Source of the DNA: Orobanche coerulescens
Lineage: Eukaryota > Streptophyta > Magnoliopsida > Lamiales > Orobanchaceae
DNA: 64,000 nt
Reading direction: 5' to 3'
Assembly: GCA_033398695.1 (NCBI GenBank)
Contig: CM065812.1
Coordinates: 137,460,858-137,524,857 of the forward strand
The notes under the pieces are model-generated. The model had not been told where the DNA came from and ran no database searches. It worked only from the letters and a program-made list of their open reading frames with translations. Made by a program: the position numbers and the translations under genes. Shown here piece after piece: positions 10,476 through 21,722 of this stretch (position 1 is the stretch's first letter; every line of letters starts with the position of its first letter).

Positions 10476-11052
10476 TCACACACATATACATTACCATTTC
10501 ATGTTAAGCACAAGGATTTCACAAGAATACTTGCCTTGAGAAATTGACGACGAAATGAATGGAAAATCAACCACGCTTGCTAGGAACCGACAACCCCGAA
10601 CCTAACGATTCGAAGAATACCATCACAACCAGTTCTACATGAGTTCGAAAACGAAACACGCCCGAAAACCCATCTACGATTCATGTAAATCCGTACAAAA
10701 ACAACGAGGGCGAGTCGCAACTGAACCTCTCGATTTCACAAATACCACGAAATTTACTATGAAGTCGTAGGAAAAACATGAATACAACTAAGATTAATCA
10801 CATACATCATGGATTAATCAACAACACGAAACAAATCGGACATTAAATCGAAAACCCGGAAATTCCCCAAAAATAGGGTTCTAAGAGATTTACCTTAACA
10901 CAAGTAGATGTTAATCTACACCAAGAATTCAAGGAAGATGATAGCCGAGATGATTGGAAGAAGAAATTGCCTCAAAATCACCTCTAGATCGCACAAGCCG
11001 CATGGAAGAAGGATAAAATGAGAAATAGACGCGTCTGGGGTCAACTATCGGG

Positions 11053-11060
11053 TATTTATA
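11053..11060 (-). promoter_or_regulatory. TATA box of B 5' LTR
   Basis: TATAAATA on the minus strand lies immediately downstream of the palindrome array and about 167 nt upstream of the predicted donor. Confidence 0.6.
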
Positions 11061-11070
11061 ACCAAACAGT

Positions 11071-11440
11071 TTAGCGTGCGCTAATCGCTTATTCCTGGAC
11101 TGATTAAAACGTAATGTCGGGCCCTATAGTGTGGCTACCTGTTTAGCGTGCGCTACACGAAAAATTAACGTGCGCTAATAGTCCTCGTTAGCACGCGCTA
11201 TCGGCCTATAGTGTGCGCTACCTGTTCAATCCAGTCCGGAGTCCAAAACCTCAAAAACATCATGCCCTTACTGGAGTACCGGATTAGCGCACGCTGCCAA
11301 CATATCTAGCGTGCGCTAATTTCCACCATTGCGTGCGCTAAGAATGGTCTTAGCGTGCGCTAACAAGCTACAACAGACAAGTGGAGGGTCTTTGGAAAGT
11401 CCCGTTAGCGTGCGCTAAGGGCATCTTTAGCATGCGTTAA
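11071..11440 (-). repeat. array of about 11 TTAGCGTGCGCTAA-like near-palindromes (B 5' LTR)
   Basis: An exact copy starts at 11071. Variants include TTAACGTGCGCTAA, TTAGCACGCGCTAT, TTAGCGCACGCTGC and TTAGCATGCGTTAA (11427-11440). The arms TTAGCG/CGCTAA are inverted around a 2-bp centre. The array sits upstream of the TATA box. Confidence 0.87.
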
Positions 11441-11994
11441 CGAGTGCAGACAGCAGAACAGACAACACTCAAAGTTGGAAAACGACGAATTCTACCCCGG
11501 ATGAAAAATAATGTGCACCCGATACGCACGACGAGTTCGAGTCAGAACTAAAACACTAAAAGAAAACACGATTCCAACTACCCAAAGGTTCGAAAAACGA
11601 CAACGATAGTAATTACACCATAACTTTGGGAAATTACAAAAGGGCCCAAAACATCCGAAATACACGATACACGATCGAAACACCAAATAAAAGCTCACAA
11701 CATTCATAATGACATAAGATGGATTTACGGTAACTTCGAAAGGGCGGTTCCGAATAACGATCACGAGAATCGAACCAAAAAGCGACGAAATTGACAATAA
11801 ACACGGAATTGGGTAAAACAAGTCCGAAACATGCTCAAATTACAAAAAGTTCAGTATTTAATATTCTCGAAATATCAATACGGTTACAAGCGAGTCACTA
11901 AAATGAAAAATACCGGAAAAAAATACAGAAACACAAAATTCTTTCATCTTTCTACGCTTATAAGGAGGAGGAGGAGGAGGAGGAACAAGATAGA

Positions 11995-14253
11995 GTGAGT
12001 GTATCAAGGATGATAGTGGTGAGCAAGGAAGAAATTCATGAAACGGCTAAAAGTTATTCTTATGGTCTTTTCAAACGAGAGGGTGATTGTGGTGTTCCTG
12101 AAAACTGGCCCAACTTATTTGGTGATGCGGATCAGATCTGGGCTAATTCGCTGGACATGGATGTGACTGATGATGAAATTCAAAATGCTCTTTTTGCTAA
12201 TGGCAAACTTAAGGCCCCCGGGGCCGATGGCATACCTGCTTTAGTTTATCAAAACTATTGGCAACTGCGCAAAGATGATATTACTAATTTTGTTACAAAT
12301 TATTTTGATACAGGCTCTTTCCCTGAGGAACTTAATGCCACTCTTATTACGTTAATTCCTAAAGTTCAAAACCCCAGTTCCATGAGTGAATTCCGTCTGA
12401 TAAGTCTTTGTAACACTATCTACAAGGTGATCAGGAAGATTGTGGTGAATAAAATCAAAGGTAGACTTCCCCTGATTATCAGCCCCAATCAAGCTAGCTT
12501 CGTTCCCGGAAGGCAGATTACTGACAATATCTTCATCGTTCAAGAGGTGGTTCACAAGTTCAAAAGCATGAAGGGCAAAAAAGGTCTTCTCGCCTGGAAG
12601 ATTGATTTATCTAAGGCGTGCCACAGATTGAATTGGGACTTTATTATCGCTATTCTCAAGGAAATTGGTGTTAAAGGTAATTTACTTAATCTGATCAAGC
12701 ATTGCACCTCTTCGGTGAGCTATAGAGTTATAGTAAATGGTGAATTAACTGATAGCTTTAAACTCGAGAGTGGATTCAGGCAAGGGGATCCCCTTTCCCC
12801 CTAGCTTTTCATTTTGGCAATGGAGAAGTTTTCTCAATTTATTAATGTAGCCGCAGAGAAGGGTTTTTGGAAGGAGATTTCAGTTTCCCAGGGTGGACCC
12901 ACTTTGTCCCACGTTTTCTTTGCAGATGACCTCATCCTGTTCGGAGAGGCCAACCAAAAACAAGCTAAGGTTATGAAAAGGTGTTTAGATCTGTTTTGTA
13001 AATTGTCAGGATATAAAGTCAATTTTGCAAAATCTTGTGTTTATGTTTCCCCAACATTTCCCCTACTGAGGCTAAAGATTTGGCCAAAACGTGTGGGTTC
13101 CCTTTGAAGAAGGATTTGGTTAGATATTTGGGCGCTCCTATTATCCATAAGAGTGTCTAAAACTACTTATGAATGTATTATTGAGAAGATGCAAGGAAGA
13201 TTGGAAGCTTGGAAGAGAAATACTTTATCTTTTGCGGGAAGATTTGACTCTAATTAAATCTGTTACATCAGCCATTCCAATCTATTTGATGCAGACAGCT
13301 AAAATTCCTGCTGGAAAATGTGACAAGATTGATAGATTAAATAGAAATTTCTTGTGGGGCCATGATTGTGAAAGCAGGAAAATATACCTTGTGGGCTGGG
13401 ACACGGTGTGTCTTTCTAAAAAGAAATGAGGATTAGACATTAAACAAGCCAGACCGATGAACAAAGCACTTCTAGCTAAGGCAGCGTGGAGAGTTAGAGG
13501 GGAAGATGGGCTTTGGGCTAGAATTTTGAAGAAGAAATATTTGGGTAAGGATAAAGACATCCATTGCTCTAGAACAGGGAATGCGTCTTCTTCTTGGAGG
13601 GCAATTCGGCATGGAGCTGATATTATTAAGGGGGGGGGGGGGGGGGGAATGGAGAATTGGTAATGGGGAAGAGGTTAACTTCTGGACTGACCGATGGCTT
13701 GACAGTGGGCCTCTTTTCAATTCTACTACTGTTAATCTCGATGACCAGATTCTGAAGCAGAAAGCTAATGTCTACATGGATGATTTCGGCTCGAACCTAG
13801 ATAAGCTAAAGAGTGTGTTGCCTATGGAAGTGATCCAATATATCTTTTCTCTACATGTTGGGAGGAGGAGCAACTGTAATGATCAGAGAATTTGGGGAGC
13901 TTCTAAGAATGGCATTTTCAGTACTAATTCCGCTTATAATGTGGAAATGGGGAACAACGAATAGTGGAATTGGAATTTTCTGTGGAATTTAAATATTCCA
14001 CCAAAACTCAAAATGTTTATGTGGACTCTCTATAGGGAAAAAAATCTTACTAATCGATAGAGGGTTACGAGAGGACTCACTGACCAAGAACACATCTTTT
14101 TACGATGTAATAATGCAAGGCAATTATGGACTCAATTGAATAATTTCCAACCCAATCAGATGCAAAGTTACGAAGAGTGGGTAAAGGAGAACCTTTCCGG
14201 GAAGAATCAAGTTCTGTTCAGCTTCGCCCTCTGGTTCATCTGGAAATGGCGTC
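11995..14253 (+). pseudogene. LINE ORF2 fragment: reverse transcriptase and zf-RVT region
   Basis: The N-terminal block KAPGADGIPALVYQNYW, then LITLIPK, FRLISLCNTIYKVI and FVPGRQITDNI, are the classic L1-type RT motifs. FRQGDPLSP is followed by a TAG where a Tyr codon is usual. FADDLILF (about 12920) is the catalytic YADD equivalent. After a frameshift near 13063 come the LGAP and SFAGRF blocks, AIPIYLMQTAKIPAG, NRNFLWG, the KALLAKAAWR segment and finally the IPPKLKMFMW…CNNARQLW zinc-type region. An 18-G run at 13630-13647 shifts the frame again. The endonuclease domain is missing. It is inactive; I am sure of the family and less sure of the exact ends. Confidence 0.9.
13630..13647 (+). repeat. 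18-bp poly(G) run inside LINE ORF2
   Basis: An uninterrupted G run falls in the reading where related LINEs have a short Gly/Trp-containing stretch. It probably expanded by slippage and changes the frame. Confidence 0.9.
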
Positions 14254-14380
14254 ATCGAGTAGCGCACGCTAACGGCCAGAAGTCTGGCTACTGGACTGGA
14301 CGCTAACTATTTTGGCCTGTAATTTTATCCCGTTAGCGCACGCTAACCTTGAGGATTAGCGCGCGCTAACACTCCCTGGC

Positions 14381-14388
14381 TATATAAA
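14381..14388 (+). promoter_or_regulatory. TATA box of B-type LTR
   Basis: TATATAAA is flanked by inverted arms CCTGG/CCAGG, 12 bp after the perfect palindrome TTAGCGCGCGCTAA (14356-14369). The donor-like site is 183 nt downstream and the region between has no ATG beyond about +30. Confidence 0.65.
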
Positions 14389-14997
14389 CCAGGGAGTTGA
14401 CCCAGATGAACACATCATTTTCATTTCTTCTCTCCCCGCGACGCAGAACCTCTCCAGGCGATTTCCGAGCGATTCTTCCCTTCGATTATTTCAGGCATCC
14501 TCTACCTTGAGTTTTTGAAGTAGATTAACAACACCTACTTGTGTTCTTCATCATCAATCCAAGGTAAATCTCTTAGAACCCTACTTTTGGGCGATTTGGG
14601 GGTTTTGGGATTTTCTTACGATCCGTTCCGTTTTGTTGGTGGATTCATGATGAATATGATTAAACTTGTCAATATCATTAGTTTCCCTACGGATTCATGG
14701 TATTTTATCATGGTTTTGTGGAATCGAGAGGGTTTGGTTGTGATCCGCCCTCGTTGTTATTTTTGTACGAATATACATGAATCGTAGGCGGGTTTTCGGG
14801 TGTATTCCATTTTCGTATTCGTCTAGAGTTGGTTGTAATTATGTTCTTCGAATCATTAGGTTCGGTTCCGTTGATTCCTAGCGTTCGTCGGTGATTATCC
14901 TTTCCATTCGTTATGTCGTCAATTATTCAAGGCAAGTATTTTTGGAAACCTTTATGCTTAACGTGAAATGGTAATGTATATTGTGTGTGATTTGCTC

Positions 14998-15233
14998 ACC
15001 TCGGGAGGGTCCGACGGGATCACGGAGGGAATCTATGGCTTTGTCCTGGATTCATGAGTTTGTTTCGCTAGCCAGCTCGGGAGGGTCCTTAGAGGCCTCG
15101 AGTGGGATTCGTGGCTTTGTCCCGGTCCTAGGTGACGTGTGGTGCTTGGTTTGTTTTATGAATGTGGCCAGCTCGGGAGGGTCCTTAGAGGCCTCGAGTG
15201 GGATTCGTGGCTTCGTCCCGTTCCTAGGCAAAT
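14998..15233 (+). repeat. tandem repeat in B-type LTR
   Basis: Three units: the first has GGTCCGACGGGATC and ATCTATGG, and the next two have GGGAGGGTCCTTAGAGGCC…GATTCGTGGCTT. It lies between the donor-like and acceptor-like sites. Confidence 0.83.
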
Positions 15234-15789
15234 TAATTGTGACTGTTTGTTTCCGGAAAAGACATGTCTGGTTTTGGTTTGTGAAATGATATTGGTGCAT
15301 GTACTATGAAACGTGTAAGCGATTGGTTTGCCTTGATTACTTGTACTAGCGTAATTGCTAACCCCTTTGGGGACCTGTTTTGGGGAAATTCTTGTTATGG
15401 ATTTCAGGTTATGATTATCCGGACGAGCGAGCAATCGGACGATGCGAGGATGTTGGCCAGGGTCGTTGACATGTGCATTTGGGTCTTCTTATTTCTTTTG
15501 TTCATTTCGATTTGGTTGTTTCCATGGTTATAAACTTATAGATTGTACTCGCGAGTACTTAGGCTTTTCATTTCAAACTCCGTGTTGTATTATCATAAAT
15601 TGCTACATTGTCAATTGTTACTCATTTCGTCGGTTGTTTCGAGTGTACTTTCGTGTGATGTATTATTTGATTGTGTATCCTCGCTAACCGAGATGGTTAG
15701 TCGAGGGGTGTTCGCTTGTTGTAGCCTGGTGGGTCTCATGTAGGGGTCCACGGCGCTGTAATATACTCCGAATATCTCGGGGTGTTACA

Positions 15790-16119
15790 ATTATGTACGT
15801 AACGAGAGGGATCGGACAGCTCAGGCTATGGCCGACAGGTGGGACCCGTGGTCGGCAGCTTTCGGTGCGGATGTGGACGGACGAGTCAACGCTGAGGTTA
15901 ACATACGCTACGGGAAGTGTATAACGTACGTAAAATGGAGTTTCACTGTAGCAAGTCAATGTACATATTATGTACGCTATGAAGGATATGTTATGTACGT
16001 AATCGATTTAACAAAACAGGTCAGTGAGTTCTGAAATGATGTTACGTACGCTATGAGAGAAATGTAGCGTACGTAAGGTGCATTACGTACGTTAATATGG
16101 ATTGATAACGTATGTAATG
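15790..16119 (+). repeat. array of TACGTACG-type near-palindromes (C1 5' LTR)
   Basis: Motifs such as TTATGTACGTAA, TTACGTACGCTA, TAGCGTACGTAA and TAACGTATGTAA recur about every 30-45 bp up to the TATA box at 16132. The TACGTA core matches the plant bZIP A-box. Confidence 0.85.
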
Positions 16120-17829
16120 AGCGATGCAGTTTATAAAATAAGGTTCGTTCTTTCATTTCTTCACGAGAGAAAATCGATATCCTTCCTCCAACTTCGTCCC
16201 TCTGCACATGAAAGTGAGAATAAACCTCTTCTATCTTGGTTATGAGCTTGGAAGCATGGATTAGAAGCTTGGATATGAAGATATCAATGATTCTTGAAGG
16301 GTTGATTGTGTTATTGATGTTCTTGAGGTATGTTAATGAACTCTACACCTTGAATTTGGATTTTAATGATATTGTTGGTAAATAATTCATATGAAGATGA
16401 TTACGGTGTTGTTATGATTCTTGAGGTCATGTGAATTGTATATTGGAAGATACAATGATATACATCTTCGATTAGGTTATTTGTTATAATCATGATTATG
16501 GAATCATGATGTTCATAATGTTCTTGATGTTCTTATTATATATATACCACATCAAAGAGGGAAATTTGATAAGATATATGATGGTTTTTAAGTATAATCA
16601 TGGAATTGATGATTTAGACCAATGCTACGTTGATTGTAGTGGTAGAATTCGTATGTTCTTGACGAAAATACGAATTATGATAACAATTTTGAATCTGGCA
16701 AGATTATAGTTAATCTTATAACAAGATTATCAATGGTATTGAACTATTTGGATAGTTCAGATTGTCGATTATGCCGATAGTATTGTTCCACTATGAAATT
16801 TACAATTATAAACAAGGAGGAATCGTGTTAATTCGTATGAATTCGGAATAGAGTGTGTATGTGATCCTTGTTATCAAGATGAGTTGATCGTTGATACGAT
16901 TACCGGATTATGGAAACGTATCGTGGTAATGAGTTAATGATTGATTGATACGGTTTGTTAGGATTTATGTTTAATTGGGATAATTGTGGAACCGTTGGGT
17001 TTATTGATCGTTTATATTAATTGTTAAGTATGATCGTCGAGTTGTGGTTTGTATTGTAAATATTAGTTCGTATTTGTTGAGTTGGATTATTTGGTTTTGT
17101 GTATGATCGAGATATCGTTAAACCATGAGATTGATTGATTGGTCTTGTTGGTTGTTGATTGTTATCGGATTGTTGTTAATCTATTATTGCAATAGGTTGT
17201 GATAATTGACCATTGATAAGAATCGTGCCTTACGGTCAAGTTCGAGGATGCTCGTGGATTGCATTGATCGGGACCGAGGAACTTACATACGACGGCAAGG
17301 GATTGGTGACGGCTTCATCGGTATCGAGGCATGTTATTACTTGCTCAGTTATAATGTTTAATGAATGGTTTCGGTTTCATTTCGTTTATAATGCATATAA
17401 CAATGATTATTACTGCAAATTCTGGAGATTTGGATTGTATGTTGTCTTTCTGATTCTGGGAGTTAAATCATAATGTATATGCTTTATCTCGGTTATTGGC
17501 ATATTTGGGTATCAAGGTTACGTTGCGATAAAGATGAGGATATAAGTATCTATAGTCCATGGTACGTTTGGATCGCCGAGCATTGAGGATAACCGTCGGT
17601 GATGATTTGACATCAAGATTTCTCCTAAAGGACTTAGGACAAGTATCTTAGTTTGATTCGGTTTAGTGTTGATGATGTTGATCATGCAGGTTGTCATTCA
17701 TGTTGCTGAATATGAAGTCGTCCTAGTTATTTCATCATAGTTTCGTTCATGTTTTTTATTCATATTTTGTTCATGTAGATGAACATATTGAGTTGCATAT
17801 GTGTATGCATAATTGTATTGTTTATGTTG

Positions 17830-18175
17830 TGTTGATCCGATGGGATCGTGTGATCTATGTTGAGGGCGCTGGATCGGATGTCCACTATGCGTTGGTCCGA
17901 CGGGATCATCATGGGGATCTATGCTGAGGGCGCTAGATCATTGGACAGGTTTTCCACCATGCGTTGGTCCGACGGGATCATCATGGGGATCTATGCTGAG
18001 GGCGCTGGATCATTGGATTACCCAGTGTTGTGTTGATGGAATCATGTGGATTCGCATCATTGATTTTATCATATGTTGTTGTGCATATGTATATTGTTGG
18101 TTATCCATCTCGTGTTGATCTAGTAGGATCATCTTGGGATCTATGCTGAGGGCGCTGGATCATGGGATTTCCATT
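17830..18175 (+). repeat. tandem repeat in C1 5' LTR
   Basis: Four units contain GGTCCGACGGGATCATCATG (or variants) and GGATCTATGCTGAGGGCGCT. The middle units are about 76 bp. They share the core GGTCCGACGGGATC with the B and A repeats. Confidence 0.88.
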
Positions 18176-19064
18176 GAGTATACATTGTTGTTATTGTTTT
18201 GAGCATATTGACGTTGTCATATGCATTGATCTAATCTTGGATTAGACTGACATGATTTTCATGGTATTGTGCATCTCGAGGTATGTTCCGTATTTTTCTT
18301 GGTATTTGTCTTTGATGGATAATTGGTTTTCGTGTCGAGATGTGATGATGTTACCGGACGGATTTGGGTTGGACAGAGTTAGTAGATTTCGTAACAATGA
18401 GTTATGATGATGTTTTGAGAATCTTGGGTACTGTGCGAGATGTGAATTTTGGTAAGGTTATGACGATAAGATTACATTGGTCGTATTCTTATTTTGTATT
18501 CTCATTGGTATGTAATTATTAATGTAATGTGACGGTTATCATTGTTGGATATTATGGCTGACCTCGTTGTGGGATTTATTTTTAGGTTCTTGGGATATCG
18601 AGCTTTTAGCGGTCGTGGAGAGATGAGCTTTCCAGAGGATACTGGCTAGGGCATGTAATTGTGTATTGAGTTTCCTGATCAGTTGTTGTATTCCGGAGCT
18701 AGAGTATTTTTAATTGTTTGTCTTTTCCGCTGCGTGAGTATTTTTAAATGGCCTTTTGGTATCTGGTAACTTGGGTTACTTTGGCAACCATTTTCTAAAC
18801 TATTTTGTTGGTACGTGTAAGCAATAGCTTAACATATGTTTTTAAACTGTTGAGTTCTGGCATTTCAGGCCTTGTCCTTTCAAACGAGATTTTACGACAG
18901 TTTTGATAAACAAATTTTATATAGTCTTCAAATGTTTTAAAGATAGTACTGTCTTTGGCCTCTTGGCATTTATAAATGTTTGCGAAAATTTCTTTTAGCC
19001 TTGTGGGTTCCATTCTGGGGCCCACAGCGCTGTAATATTCTCGGTCGGATCTGGGGGTGTTACA

Positions 19065-21020
19065 GAATATGGTATCGGAGCTTAGGTTGAGAAAACCTAG
19101 GCAGTCGGGTCGAGTTGGGTCGTGTTTTGTCGCGTCATTTGAGTTGTCGATTGACAAATATTAGAGCTGTGAGTTTTTGTTGTTCACTCGGGCTTGTGTG
19201 TTAGGTGATTTACCAGTGTAGTACTGGGGTTGTTGCAAACCTTTCCAAATGGTGTTAACGTGTTTCTTCGGATAGAGCTGTGTTGTGTTCTCGAGTTGAA
19301 CTGATTTTGCAAAACATGTGTTTTGAAAATGTCTGTATCGAGTATTTTCTAGAGTCGAGACATGTCCCAGTATCACAGGGAATCGTCGGCTTCACGATCT
19401 ATAAGTATTTGGATTTTTGAATTACATTGAGATTTATTGCCGTTCTAAGTTGATATGCTTTGAGATTCAGCAGATATTATGTCTTACCGTATGAGATGAC
19501 AGAGTTGGGACAGGATTGATGATCTTGAGAAACTATGATTTTGGAAATCAGTATGTTGGGTAGATTTTGGAATGGAATTGTGCATTTGGGAGAATGTTGT
19601 GGATGGTTGAGAAGAACATGTAGTCATGTAGTACATTTTGAGATATATGAACTGCTTTTTAGTATTTGAAAATGATACTTTTCAAAAGGAATATTTCACG
19701 GATGCCTTAAGGAAAATATTTTTGGGCCGAGACCCAATCGATTTTGAAATGGATTTATAACTCAGGACTTGAGGTCCAAAAGGGTTTTCTACTTTTTAAA
19801 CTTCTTGTAATGTGGAACGGGATTTAGGCTGAGACCTAATGTTTCAAAAAAAAAGGCTTTTTCATGTTTTCTAAAACTCCCGAGATTTGTAAAACGCTTC
19901 ACCAATCATTTATCTATTTTCCTACTGCCTTTTGCGGTTTTAGGTTACTTGTTCAAATGAAACTTCTCGGGAAGTCTTTCGCTTTGTTGATTTGTTTCAA
20001 TGTTTTGTCATAGCATATTTGAGGTGATCCAAGATGGGTTAATGATTGACGTTGCGAGTCATATGTGGAAAAGGAGTTTTTGGTCGGAGTTTATATATTG
20101 AGATTTTGGAACTCTATCATGTGGTTTTCCGATGGAATATCAGTAGATATTAGTGACGAACCGAATTGACATACAGGAGTACGGATGTGATCAATCATTT
20201 GCATAGTTTTCATTTTAAAACTTCGAAATCGTGTGGATTCGAAGGAAACTGTTATCGAATACTTGGCACAGTAGGTTGTGTTTCGTTGAGATCCACTGTA
20301 TATGATTTGTTTAACATTTTGAGAACTTTGTTCGTTCGTATATCGGTTTCTGTGGTTCTGTGTTGATCATGTTGGAGTTTACCGTGTGAAGGTATTCTTG
20401 ATTATCGTTGATCGTTCGTTGGTTATATTGGAGTTTATCATGTTGATAATATTCTCGATTGTGTTTTGACCTCTGGTTGGTCATATAGGAGTTTATCATG
20501 TTGATGATATTCTCAGCTACATGTTGACCTTAGGATTGCTCGTATTAGAGTTTATCATGTCGATGATATTCTCGGTTAATTTATTGATTGATCATTGTTG
20601 GTGATCATCTGAGCATTCAGATTTTGTGTCGATGTTTCGGGACTTGTTGCCATTGCTTTGGGCAGTTGTTTCATAGATGTATCGTACAATGTTGGTTTTT
20701 CAGCAGATTGTGACTTGATTGTATAATCAGGCAGATGAGATTTAGCACGGATAGATTATTTCATCCGAAGATGATATATTTTGTTGGGACTCATGGAATT
20801 GTGACTGTAAGCATATTGAGACTTTACGGTGGAGGAACTCGCTAGTGTCTCAGAAGATCATCGACTCCGTGCATTTGTAAGTATACTGTTTTGGTTATTC
20901 GTTAATAACAATGATTGATCTTTGTCGTGATGATTGCGGGATATTTTGGTCAAACGGGTTGTTTCTTTTTATGATGGATTGCAAGTTTCGAGGCCGAAAC
21001 TTATTTTAAGTGGTGTAGTA
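19065..21020 (+). other. non-coding internal region of C1
   Basis: It begins with the PBS TGGTATCGGAGCTTAGG at 19070-19086 and ends with a GTTTCGAGGCCGAAAC sequence that also precedes the 3' LTR of F (as TTTCGAGGACGAAAC). I find no retroviral domain motif. A short A-run (about 19847) and weak tandem repeats (20363-20590) are the only structure. Part of it recurs in reverse at 24755-25830, so it is a genuine family feature. Confidence 0.8.
20363..20590 (+). repeat. about 57-bp imperfect tandem repeat in C1 internal region
   Basis: Four diverged units share GGAGTTTATCATGTTGAT and TATTCTCG, with anchors near 20375, 20431, 20490 and 20548. Confidence 0.7.
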
Positions 21021-21278
21021 TGTAATATCCAGAATTTCTACTACTGTTGTTTAATATTATTTTATCCGAGTTATATTGTACAGTGTGGAATCTGTACAGT
21101 AAGGATAAAATAAATTAAGGACTGAGATGTCAGTATTGGTATAATTGTCGTATTTGGTCGACAATTGCATTTGAGGATATAATGTGTTGAGTATACTTAG
21201 TCAGTATGCCGTATGTTCGTATCTAATATGTTGAGACGTTGGACAAGAATAAGATGAAAATGGTTAAGTACAGCCACA

Positions 21279-21722
21279 TTAGCGTACGCTACGATGTATA
21301 CTTAGCGTACGCTAAGGCACAAGGAGTACGTACGTTAAGGAGTATAGTTAACGTGCGTTAAGATGCTAAGTGTTACGTACGCTATGTATAAGGCATTATG
21401 TACGTAACGAGAGGAATTGGACAGCTAGGGCTATGGCCGACTGGTGGGACCCGTGGTCGGCAGCTTTCGGCGCGGATGTGGACGGGCGAGTCAACGCTGA
21501 GGTTAACATACGCTACGGGAAGTGTATAACGTACGTTAAATGGAGTTTCACTATAGCAAGTCAACGTACATATTACGTACGCTATGAAGGATATGTTATG
21601 TACGTAATCGATTTAACGAAACAGGTCAGTGAGTTCTGAAATGATGTTACGTACGCTATGAGAGAAATGTAGCGTACGTAAGGTGCATTACATAAGTTAA
21701 TATGGATTGATAACGTACGTAA
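21279..21722 (+). repeat. array of about 14 near-palindromes (C1 3' LTR)
   Basis: It mixes TTAGCGTACGCTA (21279), TTAGCGTACGCTAA, GTACGTACGTTAA, TTAACGTGCGTTAA and TTACGTACGCTA types, so both the GCG and ACG flavours occur in one LTR. The last motif is 15 bp before the TATA box. Confidence 0.87.

Larger units (their letters stand above)
9158..11927 (-). mobile_element. Gypsy B: 5' part of a Ty3/gypsy element, split by A
   Basis: On the minus strand it has an LTR (9721-11927), a PBS (TGGTATCAGAGAAC) and the first about 110 codons of gag, which stop where element A is inserted at 9157/9158. The rest of B should lie beyond the left edge of the window. The 3' boundary of the LTR at 11927 is less certain because the usual TTACA end reads AATACA. 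Confidence 0.82.
9721..11927 (-). repeat. 5' LTR of gypsy B
   Basis: It starts on the plus strand with TGTAACACCCCC and shares with other families the U5 block equivalent to GGTGGGTCC…GGGGTCCACGGCGCTGTAATA. It carries tandem repeats (10240-10475), AAGGCAAGTA (about 10530), a GTAAAT donor-like site (10893), TATAAATA (11060-11053) and an array of GCGTGCGC motifs (11071-11440). No gene is present. Confidence 0.85.
11928..14259 (+). mobile_element. L1-like non-LTR retrotransposon (LINE), truncated at both ends
   Basis: It retains RT and the C-terminal zinc region but lacks ORF1, the endonuclease and a poly(A) tail. It is wedged between two B-type LTR segments of opposite orientation. A (GGA)n tract lies at about 11963-11983, just before the open reading. 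The right edge at the B-type LTR is approximate. Confidence 0.88.
14260..15788 (+). repeat. B-type LTR fragment, plus orientation, U3 truncated
   Basis: It keeps three or four GCGCACGC motifs (14260-14369), a TATA box, a donor-like AAG|GTAAATC (14561-14570), CAAGGCAAGTA (about 14929), tandem repeats (14998-15233), a TTTCAG|GTT acceptor-like site (about 15405) and a complete U5 ending GGGGTGTTACA at 15788. Its left edge joins LINE sequence and its right edge joins C1 at LTR position 375. No PBS or coding sequence follows, so it is a remnant, possibly of a solo LTR. Confidence 0.82.
15789..19064 (+). repeat. 5' LTR of C1 (5'-truncated)
   Basis: It aligns from 21395 onward with the 3' LTR and ends GGGGGTGTTACA at 19064. 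It contains the palindrome array, TATAAAATA (16132-16140), GAG|GTATGT (16328), GAGGCATGTTA (about 17324), tandem repeats (17830-18175) and TTTTTAG|GTT (about 18583). The predicted leader after TATA contains several ATGs, unlike A and F. There is no gene in this 3.3-kb stretch. Confidence 0.9.

Noticed and set aside
17213..17473. 86-codon ORF recurring in C-type LTRs (17213, 22811 and reverse in E)
   Set aside because: It recurs because the LTR recurs; it has no domain, and the copies differ by changes scattered over all codon positions.
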